Assembly (NCBI RefSeq): GCF_040802235.1
Contig: NC_133157.1
Coordinates: 26,491,501-26,555,500 of the forward strand
Length of the DNA stretch: 64,000 nt
Direction of reading: 5' to 3'
Source: Manis javanica
Taxonomy: Eukaryota > Chordata > Mammalia > Pholidota > Manidae
Shown here: piece by piece, positions 12,899 through 24,872 of the stretch
How positions within the stretch are numbered: position 1 is the stretch's first letter
How the letters are laid out: each line of letters starts with the position of its first letter
Notes under the pieces: generated by a model
The model's input: the letters and a program-made list of their open reading frames with translations, nothing else
Told to the model about the DNA's origin: nothing
Database searches by the model: none
Program-made: the position numbers and the translations under genes

Positions 12899-13840
12899 TC
12901 AGAAATTCAGGTGTCTGCTCAGGACTTTCTTCACAGCTTCTTTCACCTCCTTATTCCTCAGGCTGTAGATAATGGGGTTCAACATTGGGGTTACCACTCC
13001 ATAAGACAGTGCAATGATCTCATCAGAGGTGTTTGTGTCCTTTGACTTGGGCTTCATGTACATAAAAACGGCTGAGCCGTAGAATAAGATGACCACAGTC
13101 ATGTGGGCCGAACAGGTAGAAAAGGCTTTTTTTCTTCCCTCAGCAGAACTAATTCTAAGGATGGAAGAGATTATGAAAATATAGGAGATGAAAATTAACA
13201 GCAGAGGAATCACCAGTAAAACAATACCTGCAAGTGTCATGATAAACACATTCATGGTGATATCTGAGCAGATGAGTTTAAGAAGGGCCAAGATCTCACA
13301 CGTAATATGATCAATGACATTATTACCACAGAAAGGCAGTATCATTGTCAGGACTGTTTGCACTAAGGAGTTCAGACAGCCTATGGTCCAAGACCATGCA
13401 GCCATGTGCACATACAGCACTCTGTTCATGATGATGGGGTACCTCAGTGGGTTGCAGATGGCCACATACCGGTCATAGGCCATCACAGCCAGGAGGATGC
13501 ACTCAGTGGAGCCCAAACCAAGAGAGGCAACCATCTGCAGAGCACAGCCAGTGAAGGAGATGGATTTTCTGTCAGATACAAATATAACAAGCATTGGAGG
13601 AATGGATGACGATGTGTAACAGATGTCCAAGAATGAGAGGTTTCCGAGAAAGAAGTACATGGGGGTGTGGAGGCGAGAATCCAGTATGCTGATGATAATG
13701 AGGAGACCGTTTCCCAGGAGGATTATCAGGTACATGATGAGGCAGAGCACAAACAGAAAACGCTGGAGCTCTGGGTATTGGGAGAGCCCCACCAGAAAGA
13801 ATTCAGTCACCACAGAGGAATTCTCCATCTCTGTGTTCAT
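12899..13840 (-). CDS. Olfactory receptor 1, family 13 type (intact)
   Basis: Intronless frame of 313 residues encoding a seven-transmembrane odorant receptor, which signals through the olfactory G protein in cilia of sensory neurons. Visible hallmarks: N-glycosylation site NSS at residues 7-9; GN in TM1 (43-44); [18 protein letters not shown] (57-74); Cys99, with extracellular-loop cysteines 171, 181 and 191; [10 protein letters not shown] (120-129); SY in TM5 (219-220); KAFSTCSAH (238-246); [12 protein letters not shown] (285-296). Length is normal for the family. The start was chosen at 13840 because the longer frame to 13918 adds a tail unlike ORs; Met5 (13828) is an alternative start. 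A pyrimidine-rich tract ending in AG lies five bases upstream of the ATG in both copies and could be the acceptor for a 5' untranslated exon. By wording it is closest to OR13C/13D-type receptors, but the subfamily is not certain. Confidence 0.95.
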   Translation of the reverse strand: MNTEMENSSVVTEFFLVGLSQYPELQRFLFVLCLIMYLIILLGNGLLIIISILDSRLHTPMYFFLGNLSFLDICYTSSSIPPMLVIFVSDRKSISFTGCALQMVASLGLGSTECILLAVMAYDRYVAICNPLRYPIIMNRVLYVHMAAWSWTIGCLNSLVQTVLTMILPFCGNNVIDHITCEILALLKLICSDITMNVFIMTLAGIVLLVIPLLLIFISYIFIISSILRISSAEGRKKAFSTCSAHMTVVILFYGSAVFMYMKPKSKDTNTSDEIIALSYGVVTPMLNPIIYSLRNKEVKEAVKKVLSRHLNF

Positions 13841-13918
13841 GTCACCTTCAGGGTTTAGGAAAGGACAAGAATCAGGAGAATTTAATTTTTTGATGTAGAG
13901 TTGCCAAATCACTTTCAC

Positions 13919-14199
13919 TTCTATAATTTCATTGTATTCTTAGAACAGCTCCTGAAATCAGCAAGGAGAGGGATATTATGTTAATTTTATTAATAGTGTG
14001 ACAGGCACTGAGAGATCACCAATACTGAGGCTCACATAGCAGCAAGCCTGTGAATTGTTCTGGAAGGTTCCAGCTCCTAATGAAATAAAATCTAGAAACA
14101 AACTCCCTTCAAAAGTGGATAACTAAGAATCTCCTTATTAATGATTATTTTAAAATACTGCTGCATTTTAATAAAGTTGTGTCTAATTTAAAATATATT
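13919..14199. other. 5' flank of OR gene 1
   Basis: Non-coding sequence upstream of the gene. It aligns to 26975-27290 only weakly compared with the coding regions. I could not identify a promoter: no convincing O/E site was seen near the ATG, and OR promoters often lie some kilobases upstream. Confidence 0.35.
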
Positions 14200-14400
14200 C
14201 AGAACAATGTCACTTAACCTCAGTATGACTTTTTAAAGTTACTTAACTTTCTTGAATCTCAGCTAACTCATCTACTTATCTCAGATAGTAGAGTGGGGGA
14301 GAGGAAGAAACTATAACTTTTTGGCACTTTGTTGTGAGAATTAAGTTAGATAATACCTATTAAGTGACAGGCAATTAGGTAGTTCCAACATGTCATCTAA
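14200..14400 (+). repeat. MIR SINE
   Basis: Degenerate MIR text: a TTACTTAACTTTCTTGAATC-like core, then TGTTGTGAGAATTAAGTTAG and a decayed tail. The paralogous copy is at 27290-27440. Confidence 0.55.
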
Positions 14401-14477
14401 AATTATACATAATATAATGGATTCAGTATATTAAAATATATAATGTAATCTAAAGATAGTAAATATATATTCATAAA

Positions 14478-15303
14478 AATTGGATGGCCACCATCCAAAA
14501 GACAGGCAACAACAAATGATGGTGAGGATGTGTAGAAAGGGGAACCCTCCTACACTGCTGGTAGGAATGTAAATTATTTCAACCATTGTGGTAAGCAGTA
14601 TGGAGGTTCCTCAAAACACTCAAAATGGAAATACCATTTGAACCAGGAATTCCACTCCTAGGAATATACCCTAAGAATGCAGGAGCCCACTTTGTAAAAG
14701 ACATATGCTCCCCTATGTTTCTCACAGCACTATTTACAATAGCCAAGAAATGGAAGCAACCTAAGTGTCCATCAGTAGATGAATGGATAAAGAAGAGGTG
14801 GTATATATAAACAATGGGGTATTATTCAGCCATAAGAAGAAAACAAATCCTACCATTTGCAATAACATGGATGGAGCTAGAGGGTATTATGCTCAGTGAA
14901 ATAAGCCAGGCGGAAAAAGACAAGTATCAAATGATTTCACTCATCTGTGGAGCATAAGAACAAAGAAAACAGTGAAGGAACAAAACAGCAGCAGCAGAGT
15001 CACAGAACCCAAGAATGGACTAACAGTTACCAAAGGGAAAGGGACTGTGGAGGGTGGGTGGGAAGGGAGGAATAAGGGGAATAAGGGGCACTACAATTAG
15101 CACACATAATGTAGGGTGGCACACGGGGAAGGCAGTATAGCACAGAGAACACAAGTAGTGACTCTCTAGCATCTTACTATGCTGACGGGCAGTGACTGTA
15201 ATGGAGTATGTGGTGGGAACTTGATAATGGGGGAGTCGAGTAACCACAGTTTTGCTCATGTAATTGTATATTAATGACACCAAAAAAAATTTTAAGTAAA
15301 AAG
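14478..15303 (+). mobile_element. 5'-truncated L1 3' end, sense on plus strand
   Basis: The segment starts within the end of ORF2 and runs through the 3'UTR to an A-rich tail. Residues such as IPFEPGIPLLGIYPKN and KWKQPKCPSVDEWIKK are at 14625-14810. It is flanked by a 16-bp duplication with one mismatch (14462-14477 and 15304-15319). Unit 2 has the uninterrupted site near 27500-27525, so the insertion came after the tandem duplication. It is one of only two clear plus-strand L1 insertions in the window. Confidence 0.9.
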
Positions 15304-15794
15304 AATATGTATTCATAAAGTTAATAAATTGTAACTTCTAAGTCTACCACACTGATTCAGAAGGAAAAAATTGCTTTTGTGCTTTTTTTAAATTTTTTTT
15401 ATTTTTAGGGCAAAGGGATTAAAGTTTAGGACAATTATTGATGGGCTGTGAACATTTTCTGAAACAAGAAATACCCTCTTCCAGACTATAAACTGGATAG
15501 ATAACCCCTGGATGGGAGTGAGGACCTGGAATCTGCCCTTGTTTAGTGTAAGTCACAGTCGTGTCTTTCTCCCTAACTTTTGTAATCTTCCAGTCCTCTA
15601 TTTTCTCTATTCTTTCTTTGCTACTTTTCTCTGATACACATATTTTGCATTTTTCCTGGCCAGGTCTTAGTACTTTATAAGTACTTATTCATACTCTCTC
15701 TCAATTTTTTAATAACTATGTTTTTATAAATATCCAGATCTTCCATATTATTTTAGTTTTTGTTCATGAGACTTTGATATATGACTGGACTGAT

Positions 15795-16075
15795 AATGGC
15801 TAATTGTTACTGAGCCTTTGTTGTAAGCACATTACATTGTTGTAAGTTCATTGAATATTAAATCATTTAGTATCTTCAGTGCAACTCTTGATAGCATTTC
15901 TTGCTCACACTTTTCAGGGAAGGAAACAAGAGACAAAAGTTTAACATTTCCAAGGTCACAGATAATATGCTAAAGGCAGAATCCAATATCCAGTTGTCTA
16001 GTTCTGAAGTTAGCTCTCTTAACTACTTGACTAGACAATCTCTCACAGATTCCTACACCAATTCTGAGAAAGAGA
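15795..16075 (-). repeat. MIR SINE, antisense
   Basis: Antisense MIR wording: a GTTACTGAGCC-type start, ACTTTTCAGGGAAGGAAAC, CCAAGGTCACAGATAATATG and CTCTCTTAACTACTTGAC, in the usual order. It lies in the 1.65-kb part of unit 1 that unit 2 lacks. Because MIRs are ancient, this suggests a deletion in unit 2 and not an insertion in unit 1. Confidence 0.7.
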
Positions 16076-16079
16076 AGAC

Positions 16080-18329
16080 TGTTTTAAAAAATGTTCTCTG
16101 CTGTGTTAAACTGAAATGGCAAGCATCACTTGCTTGTGTTATTTCTGGTGTTAAGTGATATGATAGAGAACTCTGAAGGCTAGATCAGAGTTTCTTTTCT
16201 CTAATGTCTTTTGAGTGTGATGCTCATAGTTTTTTATATGTAGGATGCAATTTTGCAAGTATGAGAATCAGATAATGAAGAATATGATACTAGAATCCTT
16301 ACCATCACATTGTCTATACCAATCACACGCGTGAAGTCTTCTAGCTTTCATCTTTATTCTGCAAATCTGTATATACTTTAGGATGTTTAAATGCCCTAAA
16401 TCTTGCTTTGCCTGCCTTTTCCAGTGTAACTCATTTTTTGCTAAGATCTGTTTACTTATAACTTTATTCTACATCATTGAACTCTCAACTATGCTTCGAT
16501 TGTTTCATGTTTATTTTGTGAAGATGCCCAAACATATTTATAGACTTATTATATAAAGGACTATATGTTATATTTTATTATACTACCACTGTCCTAGCTG
16601 TGTTCACTGGGTTGTGTAGGTAGAATGAAAATATTTCATGCTGAACATATATGTTCTCTCAAAGAGCACACATTTTCTTTGACTTTTGTGTATCTAGAGA
16701 GTTTGAAGACATGGATGAGAGGCTTACTCCTTGGCGTGTCATAGAGGGCAGTACTTTAAATGTATCTCCTGTCCCTTCCCTTCATTATCATTTTTCTTCC
16801 TGTTAGAGAGTGTACCCCAGGCAGTTAATTCAGAAGGTCTAAATTGTTTGAAGATATTTGTTGTGAAGGAAGAGAAAGAGAGAGTGAGGGAAGGTAGCGT
16901 AAGAGGAGTAGAAGGAGCCATTTTTTACTGTTTAAAGAAAAAGCATAAAACTTAAAATTTGTATCCTGGGAGTAGGGTTGTTGAGGAAAAAGGAATGAAA
17001 GAGGAATGGCTGTCTTTCTCTGTGTTCAAAAATGGATATTATCCAGAATCCAGGGTGAATAAGAGCAAAACAGGAACTTCACTAAAAACAATTAATCCAT
17101 GACAATTTGCTTTCTACATGATAACCTCATGACAGGTCCTTTAGCTACTCCTCCAAGCACAAGGTCACTCCTAAGTCCCTCTAATGAGAAATTCTGAAGC
17201 TGTTGCTGATAGCCTTAATGCTCTGAAATGACCGTGCTGAATTTTGTTTACTATTCATAAAATACTGCAGTGTTTCTTTATTCATTTGTTCATGCTGTTT
17301 TCTTATACTGGAAAAGCTTCTCCCAACTAGATATTGTCTTTTCTAGGTTAACTTCTTAACTCCTGGTCTAAGTTGGGTGTCCCTGCTATGTGTTGTATAC
17401 TCTCTTAACATTCTTCACTTATTCTTTTATGCAACACATACTATGCCATATATACTGTGACATGTAACAGGGGTCTCATTGTGAGTACTAGATTTTTAAA
17501 ATGGACACTGGATATGAAATTCTTATGGTAGTTATTTCATACATTTCAGAAACAAATCATTGATGTGCTGTGTAGCATGTTCCAATGCAAAAAAGATATG
17601 GAAAATTTTTCAAATTATTTTTTCAAACTAAAATTGCCTTTTACCCAAGACTGTCAAATAGAGAATAAAACTATGATCAATTCTATTTATGAATGCATAT
17701 TCAGAGAATACAGAGTACATTCAAACTGCATACTCAAATGATATCATTCATTTTTTTAGGTGCATGGAATTTCAAATTCTTGCTTAGAAATCTATAGTAT
17801 ATGACACAAGTAGGTAGCAAACATAAAATACATGCCTAAAAGCAGTGCCAGAACGTACTGTTCATTCTTGATGAAAAGTTGTAGTAATCTAGATTTGGGA
17901 AGATAAATCAGTAAGAGAAAGATTATCTGTCTTAAACTGTTGGTCAACATAATTCCCAGTCGTGAGATGCTGGAGAGATTTACCTAAAGGCCATTCAAAG
18001 ATGCATTACTATTACTATTTAATATTTTTCACCTAAAATATATAACAATAGAATAGAAACACACACAAAAATTACATTGTATGTAATATATTACATTTTA
18101 AATCATGCTTTAACCTTGTATAATTTTTTTCTCTAGAATGCTGAAATTCTGTCATATAATGGTTACTGTTACAGATGAGAAGACATACCATCACATGTAT
18201 ATCGCCAGTGCAAATGGTAGTCCTGGTGAAGAGTTAAGAACAAGGGACAGTGTTTATGATATAATATGAAATGAAAAAGTGGAAATTTCCTAATAATATT
18301 AATGGTCACAATGTTATATATATATGTAG

Positions 18330-18369
<40 letters not shown>

Positions 18370-19589
18370 TGCCTGAAGAATCTAGTCCAAAATGTTAACT
18401 GTAGTTTTCTCTGGAATGTGGGATTTTTGAGCATTAAAATTTTTGTAATTTCTTACACTTTCAAAATAATTTTTCCTTAATTTGTATATTATGATTACTT
18501 AAATTAGAAATAGTGCTTTCAAAATTTCCTGCAAATGGAACAGTAGCTAAGATGTACAGGACTTTGACCTCTGTTTTCTCTAAAACTCCAAGTAGTAAAT
18601 AAAAGAATCAATGGAGAGGAATTGGAGAGGGGATTTTTACATGGACCAATTTGATGCAATCTAGTAAACTAAGTTCAGCCAGTCACTCTCACACATACAT
18701 CCACCATCAGCAGACATACTGACACAGCCTCCATTTTTGCAGAAGGATTCTAGAACCCACTACTTGCATGTGGCCGAGCTCAGTAGTGCAGATAGGATGC
18801 TGGATAAAGCGTCCAACAGTATCACACACACAAAACGTGCAAGAGAGGCGCTACCTGGTGGGTAGGAGGGATCCTGGGCAAACAGCAGGAGCTCCTGTTA
18901 CCTTTTCTCTTTCTTCCATTAAAAGGTAAAATTATTTTTCCTTCTTTAGGTTAGTTGATCTCTCTCCAAAGGCTCAGTCCTTACATTGTTCCTCACCATT
19001 GGGCATCACCTGTGGGAAGAAAGCAACCTCTGCTTGGGAGTGTGATCACGAAGCAGTCCCCCTTCTCCCCATGTTTACCAACAGGACAGAGCAGTAGTTT
19101 CTTGGAAAGCGCAGGTACTCACGCAGACTCCCTGATTTAACCCAGGGCACGTTCTGAGACAGAGCATGGCACTCACCATGGCAGATTTCCTCAAGAGGAA
19201 ATATTCGACACTGAATATTGCACCCCATGTCCTTCTTCCTCCGGCTTTTCTTACTGTTTATAAAGCACTTTTGTTCTTCACAATATGACATCTCTGGCCG
19301 ACCATCCCGAATGCTTGTTCACGTAAGTGACTTTCTAGGAGCTCTAAAAGGACGTGATGATGAGCACTACGGGGGAATTTAGAATAGGTCGTTGTCTCCC
19401 TTTTCTAAGTGGTGTTGAGAACCATTCTGAATTTTTTTTCACCATCTTGTCGGAGCCTCTGTATGAACAGGAGCCTCACTTCTGAGATTGATTAGATCAT
19501 GCTACCCTGCATATTGTAAATTATTTCTTGGGCTGTAGCATGGAAGCCTACTGTTTGTGCTTCAGCGTTTGTTCTTATTGCTAGTAAGG
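16080..19589. other. Non-coding part of unit 1
   Basis: No gene is seen on either strand; short reading frames have no family resemblance and the paralogous stretch in unit 2 does not preserve them. From 16985 on it is collinear with 27535-30265. Confidence 0.5.
18313..18369. repeat. (TA)n microsatellite
   Basis: Alternating TA with a few G interruptions. Unit 2 lacks the expansion at the corresponding place (near 29000), so it grew after the duplication. Confidence 0.9.
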
Positions 19590-19830
19590 TATCTTCATGG
19601 ACAGGTACTATATTACAGTTGAAAGAGCAGTTGTGCTGGAGTCGTGGCACCTGTAGCTCAGTGTGGGCCCTGTGGCCTCATTCTGTACAAACCTTGAGCA
19701 GGACGCTTATGATGGACATGGCGTACAATGTGGTAACAGTAGTTATTTTGTAGGGTTGATGTGAGGATTAATATAACTCACCTGAAAGATCTTGGTCCTG
19801 AGGGAGTGCACAGTACATGTTAGTTTAGTC
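19590..19830 (+). repeat. MIR SINE, unit 1
   Basis: MIR order is clear: a GAAAGAGCAGTTGTGCTGGAG-like head, ACCTTGAGCAGGACGCTTAT for the core, then GTAGGGTTGATGTGAGGATT. The unit 2 copy is at 30270-30500, so the MIR was present before the duplication. Confidence 0.8.
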
Positions 19831-21150
19831 TGCACTCCTAGGCTGGCATTTGATTTTTCTAAGGAAAAGAGAAACAGATAATGCCAAAATGTAAATCGTC
19901 CTTTCCCATGATTTTTCAGTTTTATTTATATATTTTCACCTAGAATAAACCATTCAGAATTCCTAATTGCCATATCTTTTCTCCTTTCTCAAAATAACTC
20001 TTCCCAACTGTGCTCATCTTTCTCATGTAAGCATCAGTGGGGAATCATCACATCTCCTCTTAACATAGATAACATGGTTTATTGAGACTACTGTCTGCAG
20101 AACAAGAAAGCTATTTGAGATGCAAGCTTGGATATTTTTATTCAGCATTCCCTTTCACCAGTGTTTCACCAGCTTTTTCTGTCTACATCGACATTTCTGC
20201 AGCTATTCCTCTTTAGATGAGTTCGAATCTCAGGTCTCTTCTTGAGCTACAGTCATGCTCTTAGAACCCACAGGCGGGTGTCCTATAATGTGAGATGACT
20301 GCTTGTGGTGTTGAGGGGGCAGACAAAAAAAATAAAAAAGCTTTCATCCCAGTAGAAAGTCATGTTATATAAATTTGTGTCAGTACTAAGTCAATCTGCC
20401 CTATGAGTACTCTCACCTGGGCCCTAAACATTTCCAGAGGGCACCCCCGCAGCTCTGACAGCAATTTAAATGCTCCTTTGTTTTCATCTGAGAGACTCTG
20501 AAATCCCAGAAGTGATTTAAAGTTGAACATTTAAATCTTGCTGTATTAGGAAGAACTTTTAAATAGATTAGAATGATGTGCGGAAGTTCTAAATTACACC
20601 TTCTGAAAAAGCTGCTTCTTATTTGAATTAATTTTTTCCTGATTATAGAAATTATATATTTTCATTGAGAAAATTTGGGAAAATCAGAGAAGCCTATTTG
20701 ATAAAGTGAATGTTAGCCTCAATTTCAGAGGTATCCATTGATATTTTTATTATATTAATGCATATATTAAATAGAGTGAAAACTTGACAGCATATCGCAT
20801 TTCCTGTTTTATAATTTGTTTTTTAAAATTAAGAATTTATTGTATTTCTCATGTTGTTTATTTAGGCAATTATAATACATGTCTTTTTTTATGTAGTAAA
20901 TAGGCATGGTGGAGTAACTCATAACAAGTGGAAACAAAAGAGTTTCTCGTTGAATTCTTGGCAAGTTTCTACTTTTTTTTTTGGTGTTTTGAAAGTGATG
21001 ACAATATTGGAAAACAGAGTTTCCCTTCACTGTCTAGTTCTTATTAGTAAATTTAGGTTTTAGTATTTTAATTCCCTCCACATGTATGTTCTTTTAGCAT
21101 GTTCACAATTATATAGGCTGGAATTAGGGAATCATTCATTTTGACAAGCT
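19831..21150. other. Non-coding end of unit 1
   Basis: No gene is seen. It is collinear with 30500-32000 (for example AATCCCAGAAGTGATTTAAA in both). Confidence 0.45.
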
Positions 21151-21399
21151 TTATAAATACCATTTATAAATAGATTTTATATCTATATAGATATAAAATA
21201 AAGACAAAAGACTTAAGCTTTATAAATACTATTATTTAACTATAATTATTAACCCATGAAATGAGGAGATTGAACAAATAATTTTAAAACAGGAACAGCC
21301 AATTGCCCTTCAGTTATTTAATAGGTCATCCATTTTCTCCCGATTAGTAATTCCACTTTATATCAAATACCAGTTAATTCAGGACATATGTATACTTTC

Positions 21400-21880
21400 A
21401 ATGCTCATTTTATTTCTAGATTCTCTACTCAGTTCCTTTAACATATTTGTCTTTCTCTGTTCCAAAGTGTTCTATCTGATGCCCTGTAGCTTTAGGATTG
21501 GCCTTGATATCTGCTATAGTGAATAAGAAATTCTTATTCTACAGCATTGTCTTGACTCCTTCTTGGCTTTTTACTCTTCCATGAGTTTCAAGATCAAATT
21601 AAAAAACATAAAAAAAATCTCATTTCATTGTTTGGAATTACATTGAATTTTTAAAATTTGGTAAAGTAATATATTTATTTAAAATTTCATAGTTTGAAGA
21701 AAACAGAGTTTCATTTTACTGAGGTTTTCTTTTATGTCATTTAATACTTTGATTTTGGTAACCATTTTATTGTCATTCAGTTTTAAATATCTTGGAATTT
21801 TTCTCATAATCTGTTCTAACCTATAATTATTGAATGAATTCTGTTTCAAATGTGGTATATTTGAAATATCTGTTAGAACA
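21400..21880 (-). repeat. Old L1 fragment
   Basis: Antisense wording of a decayed L1 ORF2 (GGCCTTGATATCTGC, AGCATTGTCTTGACTCCTTC, TGTCATTTAATACTTTGATT). It lies at the junction between the two duplication units. Confidence 0.45.
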
Positions 21881-22730
21881 GCACATAAGGGTGGATAAAC
21901 ACATATGACTCATTAGCCTATAGATAAATGTATTCTTTATTTTTCAATTTTTGTCAAAGTTTGAGTTGTGTATAGTCCAGGGTTTATAGCTTTGTTTAGC
22001 TGGATTAGGTAGACAATGCCTGACTTATTGTAGTCATGGTTCTGGTGCGCAGAGTGAACAAGATCAGATATGCAACAGATTTCAAGGGAATTCTGCTTAA
22101 CCAGGCAGATTGCTGGTGGTGTGTATTAATATGTAAAAGAGTCATATGGCTGAATGCTGCCAAATGACAGTATCTATTAAAAAATTAAAAATATTTTATA
22201 AAAAAGCAAACTGCAGTGAATCAAAGTATCAATATATTGATTGAAATACAGATAAGGATAAAGAAACCCATAATATCAGATTGTAGCAGATTATGAGAAC
22301 AAAATGTTGGGAACATATAAATGCTTCTCAGAAATAACTGAAGAGATCACTGGAATGTTTGATGTTACGTAGAATAGAGGATATATTAATTAAATTTAGT
22401 TATTAAGGGGAAAAACTGTAATTAAAGTTATTAATCTAGTTATTAAAGACTAGAGAAATTGGAAACACTTTAATAAAATACCTTATATATATTTTTGACT
22501 TCAAAAATATGAGTAGGTGGAGGGGATGTAAAGCAAGGGGATGTATTAATTAGGATTTGTGTGGCTGTTAAGTGGTAAAATCTAACTAAAATTTGCAAAA
22601 AATGCTAGTTTAAATCATGTAGACAAAATGTAGAAAGATGAGTCTGAGCTTAGTCAAATCCAGTTTCTGGAGTTAAAATGACATCATCAAGCACCTCCTG
22701 TGTCTCAGCTCTATTTTCCTTCTCTGTTAG

Positions 22731-22950
22731 TGTAAGTTTGGAGAGAAGAAATCCCGGGACAAAACACCTCTAAAATTGAAGTCAGTCAAAGGAGAAAAAA
22801 GTTTAAAATCCATTTACTGCTTACAAACTGCAGGGGCCATCTCTCTATCCTGCTTCAGGATATGGAGATTAACTTCTCTTCACCCCTGAGGATATGCAAA
22901 TGCACTAAAGCCAGGCGAGATATTCTGGAAATATTACAGTTTTACCCACA
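22731..22950 (-). repeat. 3' LTR of the provirus (220 bp)
   Basis: Begins TGTAAG and ends CCCACA on the plus strand. It aligns to the other LTR but lacks about 80 bp of its middle, including the TATA-like box. The AATAAA of the partner has become AGTAAA here. The octamer ATGCAAAT is kept. Confidence 0.9.
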
Positions 22951-22962
22951 GGCCACCCCTCC
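22951..22962 (-). promoter_or_regulatory. Polypurine tract of the provirus
   Basis: Minus-strand GGAGGGGTGGCC directly precedes the 3' LTR, where plus-strand DNA synthesis primes in retroviruses. Confidence 0.7.
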
Positions 22963-23299
22963 AGAAATCTCACCTTACAATCTACTCATTCCCCCTCTTC
23001 CACAATGATCCTTGGGTAAGAAAACTGGAGCATTGTGACCAGACTAATGACATAACAATAGCAACACAATAAAATCATGATAGTCCTCCAGCAGGAGGAT
23101 TCAGCTAGGTTCAAAGTCTTATGTAAAATAAGTCCATAGCTTGTCCATTCCATAGGCAGGCAGTAGCTGAGGTTTCAGAGCAATTATCATGTGGCAGCTG
23201 CAGCCAGAGGGTACATTCAGGCCACAAGGACTGTAGGAGAAAATAACCTTAAGGGCGATAAAATACATGTTTTAATGACACCAGCATAGGCAAATCTTG

Positions 23300-23870
23300 T
23301 CCATCAGGTGGGATACATGCAAGAGAGTGGTCCTATGATAAAACAGTGGCAGGAATGGGATCTCATCCTGGTCTAGTATACCAGACTTTTACCCTCCTGC
23401 CTGTGGGAGTTACAGATGGATGAATAGATAGGGCTACGGGAGGTACATGCACTGGCCATAAAGATAAAACAAAACTTCCCTGCGAGATGCTCTTACCTCC
23501 TGGACGTTTTGGGTATGCTACCATGATCTTTGGGGGCCACTCAGCTGTTACTCCAGGAATACACATGAGGCCAGCTTCCACACCTTTCCCCCAAGGTACC
23601 AGAAGGGCCAGCCATCATTGGTCCATGTGTCAAAATGTCCAGGGGCACGTCCATTCAGTGGTGTCTCTAGGGTTTAATGCAGTAGGGGCTGGCAGGAGGA
23701 TGTTTCTGTGCTGGCCATATCCTGACTTCAATAACTCTTCTTTGGTTTGGACCTACAATTGTATAGGAGACGCAGCAAGGTGTGTGAGCATATCCACAGG
23801 GCTCAGAGCTCCTTTACGTGGCTTCTCATTCAAACGCTGCAACACTGTCCGTAGGTTAAACTGACCAGCC
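23300..23870 (-). pseudogene. ERV integrase C-terminal region, decayed
   Basis: Minus-strand frames give AGLMCIPGVTAEWPP, then PTGRRVKVWYTRPG, then a tail rich in short hydrophobic words up to the polypurine tract. I recognise the wording as pol C-terminal text of class III-like elements; stops interrupt it. There is no env between it and the 3' LTR. Confidence 0.55.
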
Positions 23871-23891
23871 CCATATACTTGGTGTCTGACT

Positions 23892-24164
23892 TCAGGCCAG
23901 ATTGACAACAAACCTTTGTACCACTCTTATCAGGCTTGCCCTGGTAGGATTATATGGTACATGAAATTTCCACTTTATTCCTAATTGCTGCATCCATCCT
24001 TGTAACACATGTCCAGTAAAGGGGGTGCCTTGATCACTCTCAGTCACCTGCGGCTGGCCATAGGCTGCAAAGAGACACTCCAGGCCCCTCTTGGTGGTTT
24101 TCTGATCTGCACAACATGCAGGAAAAGCAACCAATAGTCCCATAGCCGTGTCCACACAAGTCAT
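23892..24164 (-). pseudogene. ERV integrase catalytic core, truncated and frameshifted
   Basis: The 90-residue frame holds the first catalytic aspartate (CVDTAMG), the second (ESDQGTPFTG, with the G-x-x-F-x-G pattern), and HVPYNPTRASLI, which should lead into the catalytic glutamate. An extra base near 23935 shifts the frame exactly at that glutamate, so the DDE triad is lost. Integrase joins viral DNA to host DNA. The N-terminal zinc domain is absent because of the deletion. C-terminal integrase-like text follows downstream in other frames (23300-23870). Confidence 0.8.
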
Positions 24165-24179
24165 GGCATACCTCTTCTC

Positions 24180-24640
24180 CCTCTGGCTCCTCTACCAATG
24201 GCTCCTCCACCATCTCCAGGGCTGAAGGCACCAGTCTTTCCTCCCCCTGCCCCACAGCCTCCTGCAATGCAGCTTTTCCTGCCGCTTCCCCCTCCTGGCT
24301 AATAAGAAATCTTCTAGGAGCGTGACCTGCCTTTTCAGTAACTGTCTCTCTTCTTTAACAGCATCCTATAGGTTATTGCCCACCTCCTACAAGTGATGCT
24401 AAAGTGTGTCTCTCTCCCTCCTAAGTCCCTCTCTCTCCTCGCTTACTCTCTTGATAATCCTCTTTTACTCCTGTATAACATTTTCCACTATCTTGATGAA
24501 AAGGGACTGTACAGTACCAGCCGCTACTTGGCCCCGTAAGGTCTCCAAGCAGTCTTCCAACTCACAGAGGGCTAACTCTACAGCTTCTGGTGTTTCCACC
24601 CTTCTCCAGTTCTGGGGAAGGCCCTACTCCTCTAAGAGGT
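24180..24640 (-). pseudogene. gag remnant, coiled-coil type
   Basis: Minus-strand translation gives glutamate/arginine/leucine-rich text (ELEDCLETLRGQVAAGTVQ, EEREGLRRERDTL) across several stops, typical of a coiled coil. Class III ERV gag proteins have such a region. The remnant ends abruptly at about 24175 against integrase sequence, so the join is an internal deletion. No matrix, capsid or zinc-knuckle motif remains. Confidence 0.5.
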
Positions 24641-24852
24641 ACTTTACCTTAGACCAATTCCCCACAAGAGTTCCAAAATTTGAAGCCCCACAGCTGGGGA
24701 GATAATAATACATGAAGTTGTTACCTCTGCTGCTGCATCCACTGGGGCCTACCCACCATCCACAGGGGGACTTCTGGGCATTTCCCCACCATTTGTAGGG
24801 GCAACCCTCCCAAAGGTCGCACCCATTATGACAGATTTCAGGTTCAAAGGGA

Positions 24853-24870
24853 TCCTGCCGAGTAATGCCA
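24853..24870 (-). promoter_or_regulatory. Primer-binding site, tRNA-Ser-like
   Basis: Two bases after the 5' LTR the minus strand reads TGGCATTACTCGGCAGGA. The TGGC start and the run TCGGCAGGAT match the complement of the 3' end of vertebrate tRNA-Ser as I know it, with mismatches and one extra base between them. Serine primers are known in the HERV-S group. The tRNA comparison is from memory. Confidence 0.6.
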
Positions 24871-24872
24871 GA

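Larger units (their letters stand above)
11385..21150. repeat. Tandem duplication unit 1 (contains OR gene 1)
   Basis: Collinear similarity to 21890-32000 can be followed at many anchors: 11385/21890 (AGGGTGGATAAACACAT), 12640/25720, the OR genes, 14100/27160, 16990/27535, 17450/28115, 18690/29350, the MIR at 19590/30270, 20460/31110, and 20935/31555. Spacing between the OR genes is about 13.1 kb because unit 2 holds a 2.4-kb ERV and other indels. Boundaries are approximate to a few hundred bases. Apart from the OR gene there is no other coding sequence I can support. Confidence 0.85.

Noticed and set aside
13406-13898. Plus-strand frames opposite OR gene 1 (and 26494-27043 opposite OR gene 2)
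   Set aside because: They are antisense shadows of the OR coding region, conserved only because the ORs are.
15901-16158. 85-residue frame
   Set aside because: It lies over an antisense MIR SINE.
18313-18369. Possible promoter TATA element
   Set aside because: It is a long TA microsatellite; no gene starts nearby.
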